Shown here in pieces: positions 25,815 through 31,816 of a stretch of DNA of 31,816 bases. The position numbers were made by a program, and so were the translations under genes. The notes below the pieces were generated by a model, which saw nothing but the letters and a program-made list of their open reading frames with translations, was not told the origin of the DNA and did not search any database. The first letter of the stretch is position 1; the number at the start of each line of letters is the position of its first letter. The DNA comes from CAZVWV01 sp964631745. Lineage in GTDB: Bacteria; Bdellovibrionota_C; UBA2361; JBGSMV01. The stretch spans positions 1 to 31,816 of the forward strand of contig CAZVWV010000029.1 of NCBI GenBank assembly GCA_964631745.1. The letters run 5' to 3'.

Positions 25815-26039
25815 ATGAAAATACGTTCCTTCTCGATTTTAGCAGTTATCATTTTAGGCGCGATGGCCATGATTTCTAAACCAGAGTCTGCCCATGCCAT
25901 AGATCAGCAAGTACGCCAATATTGCGATTCAATGTTGGACATTTACGATGCCTTCTGTGAGGCACATACCGACGATGATAATGGCCACGACCGGTGTGTA
26001 GGTGATACTTACATAGAATGCTTGTTGCGTATTAGATAA
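25815..26039 (+). CDS. Tiny exported Cys-containing protein
   Basis: 74 residues. Residues 1-28 form a clean signal peptide (MKIRSFSILAVIILGAMAMI, then ...SAHA|IDQQ). The mature peptide is about 46 residues, acidic in the middle (HTDDDNGHD), with four Cys that could form two disulfides (QYCDSM, AFCEAH, DRCVGD, IECLLR). SD GGAG is 9 bp before the ATG. No family is recognised; it could be a small periplasmic or secreted factor. A hairpin follows 9 bp after the stop, so it is probably a single-gene transcript. Confidence 0.7.
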   Translation: MKIRSFSILAVIILGAMAMISKPESAHAIDQQVRQYCDSMLDIYDAFCEAHTDDDNGHDRCVGDTYIECLLRIR

Positions 26040-26048
26040 TAACTCTGA

Positions 26049-26080
26049 CTCAATCGCCTTTCCTTACGAAGGGCGTTGAG
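26049..26080 (+). terminator. Terminator of the small exported protein gene
   Basis: CTCAA-CGCCTTT pairs with AAGGGCG-TTGAG (12 bp with one bulge and one G.T pair), starting 9 bp after the stop. A weak T-run (TTTT) follows ~5 bp later. Confidence 0.5.
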
Positions 26081-26207
26081 AAGAATTTTCGGAAAGACGA
26101 GCGAGTGCTAATGGTGCCTAGACGCCGGGGCTTTCATTAGTATCGGGAATAGAATATGGGTAGATTTATTCACAGGTGAATTTCTAAAATCCCAAGGGAA
26201 CCTTTTA

Positions 26208-26278
26208 GAGAGGAGGTTTGCCTCACGGCATAAAAGGGAAACACTCCCTATCACCTGCCGTGAGGTAAACCTCCTCTC
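26208..26278. repeat. Long near-perfect hairpin
   Basis: Two 23-nt arms (GAGAGGAGGTTTGCCTCACG... and ...TGAGGTAAACCTCCTCTC) match at 22 of 23 positions, with a 25-nt loop that itself holds AGGGA/TCCCT. No coding or T-run. Far longer than an ordinary terminator; it may be a mobile palindrome or a structured RNA. Confidence 0.7.
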
Positions 26279-26317
26279 ATAACTAACCCAATAAAGGATA
26301 GTAAGTAGAAGAGTGTA

Positions 26318-26354
26318 AGGTTCGCCCCATGCCGGATAAGCATAGGGCGAACCT
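26318..26354 (-). terminator. Hairpin after the 26373 gene
   Basis: AGGTTCGCCC and GGGCGAACCT form a perfect 10-bp stem, continued inside by ATGC/GCAT. It lies 18 bp beyond the stop of the minus-strand gene, the right place for its terminator, though a T-run is lacking. Confidence 0.5.
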
Positions 26355-26372
26355 GCGCGAGGCTACAGCGTC

Positions 26373-27209
26373 TCAAAGACCCTTGATGCGCGCAGCATGC
26401 GGGGTCTCCTTTCTCGCTGAGTTTATCTCCACCGAGTCCGGATGAGCGGCATCGCTAAACGCCCCCCACCAATACCGTACCACGGCGGAATCCGGACTGA
26501 ACGACCGCACCAGCGCTTCCATGCCGGTGCGCCTAATCGCGTCTGACGACGTGGGCCCCATTGCCACTTCACCGTTCACGACGATAGTCGTATTGGGGCC
26601 AATCGGCACTTCCTCGGTGTATTCCGTCCTCCTCCACCTGTTGCTCGGCTCGTGGTCATAGGCGAACACACCATTGTTCTCACGTGTCGGGGGGGTGGTG
26701 CCGATGTGCTCCCAGCCAGTGTAAGCAACCACCAGAACCGGAAGATTCCCGTCCCTGACCGACCGGAAGCTAAGGTTTAGGACGCCTTCCGAACTCCAGG
26801 CTCCCCTGTTAAGAGCCTCAAGTCGGCCAGGGTCCAGACTCACCCTGTCGACCTGGAGGCCATGTAACGCCCCCTCACCGGGGAGATACGAGACCAGGAC
26901 AGCCTCACCCTCTAGGGTGAACAGCTGTCGGGTAAAGACCCGTCGACCGCCAACGAAAATGGCGGTGGACTCGTCGCACCTCTCTTCGTAGAGCCACCGG
27001 CCAGACCCTACCAGTCGGATTTCGGCGGAGCTATTCCCCGGATCCTTGAGCACCCTCATTACAAGGGGCGATTCGAGTTTCACCCAAGGACCACTGGGAA
27101 TCTGGTTCCAAACCGTCTTGGCATGAACCATCCACAGTAGTGCGATCACGAACACCAACAAGACGGTTGAGATCGCATTGGCCAATGGCGAGCGCGATGC
27201 GCGAGGCAT
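26373..27209 (-). CDS. GC-rich single-pass membrane-anchored protein
   Basis: 278 residues. One N-terminal membrane segment (ISTVLLVFVIALLWMVHAKT, residues ~13-32) without a cleavage site points to an inner-membrane anchor with a periplasmic body. The body is beta-rich, e.g. SAEIRLVGSGRWLYEERCD, then GRRVFTRQLFTLEGEAVLVS; VLVVAYTGWEHIGTTPP. It contains one Cys. No family recognised. SD AGGAAGG is ~7 bp before the ATG. The gene is clearly richer in G and C than all its neighbours and lies beside an AT-rich gene, so it was probably acquired separately. Two strong hairpins flank its 3' side. Confidence 0.75.
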   Translation of the reverse strand: MPRASRSPLANAISTVLLVFVIALLWMVHAKTVWNQIPSGPWVKLESPLVMRVLKDPGNSSAEIRLVGSGRWLYEERCDESTAIFVGGRRVFTRQLFTLEGEAVLVSYLPGEGALHGLQVDRVSLDPGRLEALNRGAWSSEGVLNLSFRSVRDGNLPVLVVAYTGWEHIGTTPPTRENNGVFAYDHEPSNRWRRTEYTEEVPIGPNTTIVVNGEVAMGPTSSDAIRRTGMEALVRSFSPDSAVVRYWWGAFSDAAHPDSVEINSARKETPHAARIKGL

Positions 27210-27711
27210 TCGAGGCCTTCCTCTCTGCGCCTAGTGGCGCTTCATATTCAGGAATTAGATCAACCAGGATAGGCCAATCCACATCCTGTTACTCTCTCCT
27301 CTACCCCTTCAAATTTTAAGAAACGAACCTACCTGAATTTATCATATTTGCAGACCTTAAGCTAAACGTAAGCGGGGCGATAAAGATGTAAGTAGGGCTG
27401 AACCCCTTAAAACAGCTAAATTCTCTTTTTAACCCCCCAAGACGCCGAACCAGCAGCTTAGTCTGCCGAGTTCTCTACTCAATTGCTGGGTCGAACCAAA
27501 CAACCTAACTTTACGTGTTTTGGCACCAGTCAATAAAAACGGAAAGTTAATCTTAGCTCGTTCCGGCCCAGACCTCGAGATAAGTCATGTAACATGCTAA
27601 TTATATACATAATATAGCCTTATTGGCATTTTGCTCAACAACACCACGCCATTACTAACTTTTCGTCTTTCTCTGTGTGCATCAAAAGACGGAAAGTTAT
27701 ACAATATATTT
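27210..27711. other. 500-bp intergenic with compositional shift
   Basis: The left part is mid-GC; from ~27590 it becomes strongly AT-rich toward the ATPase gene. CGTCTTT/AAAGACG (about 27664-27692) forms a 7-bp stem before its start. ACGGAAAGTTA occurs at ~27539 and ~27690. No gene recognised. Confidence 0.45.
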
Positions 27712-29214
27712 ATGAATAAAGTATTTAGCTACAAACGGCAACATCAAGAAAAAGAACTAGAAAGCATAATAAGAAATGATGCAAGACCGCAGCTTGTTTA
27801 TGTGCGAGGAAGACGCAGAGTCGGTAAAAGTTGGATACTTAAGAAAGTTTCAGAAGAGAGCAAGGAGAACAATAAATACTCAACGTACTTTTCTGGGACG
27901 AAAGATTCGAGCGCTGAAGAGATAAAGATACAGTTCATAAATAAAATCAGCCAGTCTTTTGATACAAATCAACTAAAGGAGATCAATCTTACTTACCTAG
28001 ACTGGACTAGAATTTTTGCAGAAATCATTAAAATTCTTAAAACGCGGAAAAGAAAGCATACATTGATCTTCGACGAGATTCAATGGATTGCCAAAACAGG
28101 TAGTGGATTTGTCGGTGCTTTAAAGGAAGCATGGATTGACATTGAGAAGCATAACTTAGCCCATATCATAGTATGCGGATCTTCAAATAAATTTTTCCAT
28201 GATCATGTTGGTGGAGAAGAGAAACTGCTGAGAGGCCTGCAGACAAGATCTGCAATAGTTGTGGAGCCAATTCCGCTTTATGATGTTAAAAAGTACGTTT
28301 TCCCGAAATGGACTCAGCAAGAAGTAGCTTTGTTGTATATGCTTATAGGAGGAGTTCCGTATTACTTGCAACAAATTGATGCTAGTCTCGGATTTATTAA
28401 CAGCATTAACCAGGCAATTTTTACTTCAACTACAATATTTCTTGACGAAGTTGATGAAATTTTAGGATTAGAATTTAATAAGCTTGGGTTGGTAAATATA
28501 AAAAAGATTCTTTCTGTTCTTGCGGACTATGGAGGCTCCCAAGCAAAAGTTCGTAAGTTATTTAAGATCTCGCCATCAACAATCTCACCATTATTTGAAA
28601 AGTTACAAAATTACAAACTAATAGAGATTTTTAACGATTTTCGATATAAAGACAAATTACTTATACAAGGGAAGGAAAACCGTTTCTTCATTAACGACTT
28701 CTATCTTAATACATTTTTTTCGGTTTTGGAGGGGCTTTCAACAGATATCAAAAAAAATGCTAACAATCGAAACAATATTTTTGCGCACAGGGTATTAAAA
28801 AACAACAAGTACTACATTGAAGGATTTTCAGGCAAGGCGTTTGAGCAATTATTGCGATATTGCATTAGGGCGTATAACGTTGATTCCCCACTGTACAAAG
28901 CTCTTTTACTTAAAGATTATAACTTTGAACTCTACAGCATTGAAGATAAAGCTACACAAATTGATTTAGTTGTAGCTGGTAAAACCGATCGAATTGCAAG
29001 GATTGTTGAATGTAAGTGGGCTGATAAGTTTGATATGAAATGGTTGTCGCAGGTTTCTGATAAAAAAATTGAGCTACCAGAAGGTTATACAAGAGTTAAT
29101 GTAATCTTTCATTCATGCTTGCTCGACAAGAGATCGAAAGTTAGGAAAGCAGCGCAAGAAAAGGAAGTTGTATTGCTTGAGTTGGGGCAACTTTTTTTGA
29201 CCGATTACTCATAG
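27712..29214 (+). CDS. AAA+ ATPase of the COG1672/DUF234 type with PD-(D/E)XK nuclease-like end
   Basis: 500 residues from the ATG at 27712. Walker A is RGRRRVGKS (32-40), Walker B is TLIFDEIQW (117-125), and VCGSSNKFF is a sensor-like segment. A winged-helix region follows (VRKLFKISPSTISPLFEKLQ), then a C-terminal domain with AFEQLLRYC, IDLVV (Asp418) and VECKW (Glu433-x-Lys435), the D...ExK core of PD-(D/E)XK nucleases as in DUF234. Related proteins are widespread in archaea and bacteria, often in mobile or defence-rich regions; their substrate is mostly unknown. The open frame continues to a TTG at 27631, but homology begins at MNKVFSYKRQ. The gene is very AT-rich compared with everything else here, a sign of horizontal transfer. 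No partner gene is adjacent. Confidence 0.85.
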   Translation: MNKVFSYKRQHQEKELESIIRNDARPQLVYVRGRRRVGKSWILKKVSEESKENNKYSTYFSGTKDSSAEEIKIQFINKISQSFDTNQLKEINLTYLDWTRIFAEIIKILKTRKRKHTLIFDEIQWIAKTGSGFVGALKEAWIDIEKHNLAHIIVCGSSNKFFHDHVGGEEKLLRGLQTRSAIVVEPIPLYDVKKYVFPKWTQQEVALLYMLIGGVPYYLQQIDASLGFINSINQAIFTSTTIFLDEVDEILGLEFNKLGLVNIKKILSVLADYGGSQAKVRKLFKISPSTISPLFEKLQNYKLIEIFNDFRYKDKLLIQGKENRFFINDFYLNTFFSVLEGLSTDIKKNANNRNNIFAHRVLKNNKYYIEGFSGKAFEQLLRYCIRAYNVDSPLYKALLLKDYNFELYSIEDKATQIDLVVAGKTDRIARIVECKWADKFDMKWLSQVSDKKIELPEGYTRVNVIFHSCLLDKRSKVRKAAQEKEVVLLELGQLFLTDYS

Positions 29215-29357
29215 ACTTTCCTCCTGGCGGAAGAGCCTTCTTCCATGGCCAGCGTTTTATCTATATAGGGGGGGCGATCTATCTGCGCCTAAGCACAGCG
29301 CGCCTCAGTGACTGCTTACTTTTCTTCCAAAAAACATATAGTTACCGTATAGTGTTA

Positions 29358-29395
29358 CCAGCCTATCTCGGCAGATTATACCCGAGATGGGCTGG
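29358..29395. repeat. Strong hairpin downstream of the ATPase gene
   Basis: CCAGCCTATCTCGG pairs with CCGAGATGGGCTGG (13 of 14 plus one G.T), loop 10 nt. It lies 144 bp after the ATPase stop and ~90 bp beyond the stop of the 29486 minus-strand gene. It could be a shared terminator or an insertion-element end. No T-run. Confidence 0.6.
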
Positions 29396-29485
29396 CTGCT
29401 ATGCGGGGTCAAAAGTAGGGTGGCTCGCGGGGCACTCGCGAGGGGCACTGAAGGGACGGCCTCCGAAGTGATAATTACGAAATCA

Positions 29486-29770
29486 TTATTTACTACGCTC
29501 GCATTGGGCGATTTGTTCAGCCGCCCGGTTGACTCTAAGGTCGATTTCGTGCACTTCGGGCTGGGAGTGCGCATCCCAAACAAGCTTTAATCCTCCTTCG
29601 ATTTCTTTGATTTCAGCCAAGTGCTTGTCTAGGCCAACTCGCTCTACGATTTGTCGAACTGCCTTTTCGGAAGCGGATGTCCGGATATCGGACGTATACT
29701 GCCCACCTTCAATATTATGGCTGACATTACTTCCAGGCTTCAGATGAGATCGACTCTGTTGTGGGCCCAT
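29486..29770 (-). CDS. Small orphan protein
   Basis: 94 residues, family not recognised. The ATG at 29770 has a good SD (GAGGT, 7 bp upstream). The N-terminal ~30 residues are polar; the rest is helical and charged (SEKAVRQIVERVGLDKHLAE, then EIKEIEGGLKLVWDAHSQPE). No signal peptide or membrane segment. It lies between the ATPase and IS66, with no co-oriented partner. It could be a small regulator, but nothing shows this. Confidence 0.55.
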   Translation of the reverse strand: MGPQQSRSHLKPGSNVSHNIEGGQYTSDIRTSASEKAVRQIVERVGLDKHLAEIKEIEGGLKLVWDAHSQPEVHEIDLRVNRAAEQIAQCERSK

Positions 29771-29973
29771 AGATTTACCTCAAACAAATATTAGACTTTA
29801 TGATAGTTATGAATAGCGGGCCTGATAGCGTGTCATATCGCGATACGCCTAATAGATGACGTCACCGAATTTATATAAGGCGGCGTTATGGTTAATAAAA
29901 TTGAAAGTATCAGGGAGTGAAAGCTCCGGTATTTGAATGGGAACCGTAGGACTAAGGCTGAAATACTGGGAAG

Positions 29974-30007
29974 CCAAATTTAACTGGTGCCCAAATTTAA
30001 CTGGTGC
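29974..30007 (+). repeat. 17-bp perfect tandem duplication
   Basis: CCAAATTTAACTGGTGC is repeated twice head to tail, ~115 bp left of the IS66 end. A looser inverted match (ACCTCGGTTT / AAACTGAGGT) follows at ~30014-30075. The surrounding 350 bp hold no gene I can support. Confidence 0.85.
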
Positions 30008-30134
30008 ATACCACCTCGGTTTTGGGCGACGGCAAGCTCTGTAGGTATTTGAATTAGCTATATAAACTGAGGTGGGATGTACCAGATGCACTGGCTGCCG
30101 CCAATATGTGGCGGATGTTAGGTAACCGGTCAAA

Positions 30135-31529
30135 TTACGGCGTGGTCTTGAATTTCCTAACCGCGGCCCATTCTCTAGGAGTCAGTTCGCTAACTTTGTT
30201 AGCTGGATGAGAATCGACGCGCTGTAGAACGTCAACGAAATAATCGAATGGATTGACCCCATGCAGTTTGCAGCAGGCGATAAGAGTCTGAACGATAGCG
30301 ACCGCGTGAGCGCCGACCTCAGTCCAACAAAAGAGCCAGTTTTTCCTCCCCAAAGGCAAAGATCGGATCTCTCTTTCTAAATGATTGGTGTCGATCGGCA
30401 CGGCTGGGTCTGCAAGGTAAATGCGTAAACCTGCTTCGCGCTTTAGGGCATAGGCCGCTGCTTTTTGAAATTTATTAGAAGGCAGCAAGGCATTCTCTTT
30501 TTCTTCCTGTTTTAGCCACTCGAAAAATTCATCGACAAGCCTCAGAGCATTTAGAGTGCGATAGCTCTGCTTTTTTGCTTCGATAAGTTTTGGCTCTCTA
30601 ATTTCTGCCTCAATTTGATAAAGCTTGCCAATATAATCGAGCGCTTTGTTGCACCGTTCGGGCTCGTAGTCTTTAGCCTCGAAGAACTCTCGCCTAGTGT
30701 GCGCCCAGCAAAGCGCGTGCTCTATGTTTTCATACTTGGCGGCAAGTTTATCGTAAACTGTGTAGCCATCGGTGATTAAGGTCCCGCAGAACTTTTTAAC
30801 ATGCGCCTCAATCGCACTCATAGCGCGGGTATCGGAGTATAGAAATGCCGCCTCGTCCCTATCGCCGTAAAGTACCCACATGTAGCCGCGGTGCAATTTG
30901 CCCTTCTTTTCTTGCCCCGCCTTGACTGGACTCTCATCTAGCGCCAGTACCTTGCTTGTCAGCACTGAGGCTAGTACTGCTTGGTATATGGGCGAAAGCA
31001 ATGCGGCGCTTCTATGCGTCCAGCTCGTTAAGTTAGCGCGCGCTATCTTTATACCGCACTGTGTCATGCGGCTACGCTGCCTAAAAAGCGGCATGTGGTA
31101 CTGAAACTTATCAACTAAAATGCCAGACAGTAACGTTACATCCGCGTACGAACGCTCAAACACGGACTCAGGCGCTGGTGCGGTTACAAGTTCACTGGCA
31201 GCTTTAAGCTTCACTACCGGGCGTAAAAAGCGCTTCACATAGTAGCTCGAACGCTGGCATAGCCGTTCCGTTACCTTGGTGTCGATGATTTCATAGTCAT
31301 CAGTAGTAAGTCCGGCAATCTCAGCCGGGGGGCATTCAATCTCCTCTACCGGTACCGAGCTATCAAAGCGCAGTCCCGTTTCGCCGCAGTCATCGATAAG
31401 AGCCGCTTTGCCTCGGCTCTTTCTTACGTGCTCTTTAATCGTGGTGCTGGCAGCTGGTACTTCACTCTGCTCGGGCGCCTTGCCCCCAAGCCATAGCTGC
31501 TCCAGCTTTAGCCTTAATAACCACTCCAT
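30135..31529 (-). CDS. tnpC: IS66 transposase TnpC (N-terminally shortened)
   Basis: 464 residues. It has the IS66 zinc-binding-like region (IECPPAEIAG onward), then the DDE core: VLALDESPVKAG (first Asp), GTLITDGYTVYDKL (second Asp) and NHLEREIRSLPLGRKNWLFC (Glu, the strongly conserved IS66 block). The C-terminal part WTEVGAHAVAIVQTLIACCK plus HGVNPFDYFVDVLQRV is the family's conserved C-terminal domain. Full TnpC proteins are usually ~510-540 residues; the N-terminal helical region is cut at LRLKLEQLWLGGKAPEQSE, which resembles the start of the family's LxLLRRxLFGxKSE segment. The stop codon lies inside the left terminal repeat. The start codon sits at the deletion junction, so expression may depend on the tnpA start. 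Confidence 0.9.
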   Translation of the reverse strand: MEWLLRLKLEQLWLGGKAPEQSEVPAASTTIKEHVRKSRGKAALIDDCGETGLRFDSSVPVEEIECPPAEIAGLTTDDYEIIDTKVTERLCQRSSYYVKRFLRPVVKLKAASELVTAPAPESVFERSYADVTLLSGILVDKFQYHMPLFRQRSRMTQCGIKIARANLTSWTHRSAALLSPIYQAVLASVLTSKVLALDESPVKAGQEKKGKLHRGYMWVLYGDRDEAAFLYSDTRAMSAIEAHVKKFCGTLITDGYTVYDKLAAKYENIEHALCWAHTRREFFEAKDYEPERCNKALDYIGKLYQIEAEIREPKLIEAKKQSYRTLNALRLVDEFFEWLKQEEKENALLPSNKFQKAAAYALKREAGLRIYLADPAVPIDTNHLEREIRSLPLGRKNWLFCWTEVGAHAVAIVQTLIACCKLHGVNPFDYFVDVLQRVDSHPANKVSELTPREWAAVRKFKTTP

Positions 31530-31650
31530 ACTTGCGCTTCTTAAACGTATATTTATTCACTCCTCGCATCGCGCAAAATTCGTCAATTGTCTTGCCGCTC
31601 ATTCTTTGCTCAGATATTAATTGATTCCAATTCGGTTCATTCATTTTCAC
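31462..31650 (-). pseudogene. tnpA: IS66 accessory protein TnpA, 5' fragment
   Basis: 62 residues. MNEPNWNQLISEQRMSGKTI, then DEFCAMRGVNKYTFKKRKYG, match the N-terminus of IS66 TnpA (W..I...SG.S...FC.....S..TF..WK). After KRKYG the frame runs out of phase into tnpC sequence and stops, so the last ~20 residues are an artefact of the deletion. GTG at 31650 has AAGGAG ~7 bp upstream. Overlaps the tnpC frame by 68 bp. Confidence 0.8.
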
Positions 31651-31816
31651 CGGGGGCTCCTTGTTGTTAAAAAAACAACCTTAGCACTTATACTTTTATC
31701 AGAAAATTACGCCGTAATTTGACGGGTTACGCAGCATATACCGGATCAGTGGGAACAGACGGTTAGATACATGGGGACTCTCTCAGCAAGGACCCGCGGG
31801 GCTAAGCGGTTACACA

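Larger units (their letters stand above)
30122..31730 (-). mobile_element. IS66-family element, internally deleted
   Basis: 1609 bp between 22-bp terminal inverted repeats (30122-30143 and 31709-31730) that match at 21 of 22 positions; each begins GTAACC at its outer end. It carries the 5' part of tnpA and most of tnpC but no tnpB. Complete IS66 elements are about 2.4-2.7 kb. The 8 bp on the two flanks (GATGTTAG and GCAGCATA) do not match, so the expected 8-bp target duplication is absent. The element is probably defective on its own but could be mobilised in trans. Confidence 0.9.

Noticed and set aside
29305..29590. Open frames on both strands over the hairpin at 29358
   Set aside because: They run through the hairpin and into the better-supported 29486 gene; neither has an SD.
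29849..30133. 94-residue minus-strand frame next to IS66
   Set aside because: It starts with TTG within the IS66 terminal repeat, contains the 17-bp tandem duplication and shows no coding character.

Overview
The window is an accessory-rich stretch of a Gram-negative-type bacterial chromosome. It has a type IV pilin, several Sec-exported multi-domain proteins, an RhlE-type RNA helicase and an IS66 element. The exported proteins use ELWxxDGTxxGT repeats, HYR domains, a P-domain, a choice-of-anchor-Q-like beta-helix, and Cys motifs of the CGVCNGD and CGCG types. This mix suggests an uncultivated lineage of deltaproteobacterial grade (Myxococcota, Desulfobacterota or Bdellovibrionota-like). That placement is inference only; no rRNA or tRNA gene is visible to settle it.

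Layout. 1-1014 is debris: the C-terminus of an HNH endonuclease, a ~180-bp MITE-like element and a decapitated higA antitoxin. 1015-4679 holds a large exported beta-helix protein with a Thr/Pro stalk and a type IV pilin-like gene. A second, inverted copy of the MITE-like element follows at 4756-4934. 5303-6622 is a DEAD-box helicase. 6623-7233 is filled by two palindromic repeats with CACGGAG motifs. 7234-13774 is the most unusual locus: a 1598-residue protein joins an M48-type HExxH metallopeptidase domain, about 1000 residues of unrecognised sequence and a C-terminal ABC1/UbiB-like atypical kinase domain. A 559-residue helical-repeat protein follows it, probably in the same operon. 13941-16538 holds three orphan genes. 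16612-25169 holds an exported P-domain/HYR protein, a TMTC-like membrane glycosyltransferase with a TPR tail, an orphan gene, an exported protein of at least 13 DGT repeats and another exported protein. 25284-26354 holds a second, inverted copy of the long palindromic repeat, a tiny exported Cys-containing protein and strong hairpins. 26373-29770 is compositionally mosaic: a GC-rich membrane-anchored protein beside a very AT-rich ATPase/nuclease (COG1672/DUF234 type), then a small orphan gene. 30122-31730 is an internally deleted IS66 element.

How the parts may work together. Four exported proteins and the pilin point to surface or extracellular functions, and the TMTC-like enzyme could glycosylate Ser/Thr-rich exported proteins such as the 1015-3915 product (inference). 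The M48/kinase-like giant and its helical partner look like an intracellular system of unknown purpose.

The window also has an unusual number of perfect short tandem duplications (9-17 bp, seven loci), G8-G9 tracts and long palindromes. These indicate active sequence remodelling in the non-core parts.
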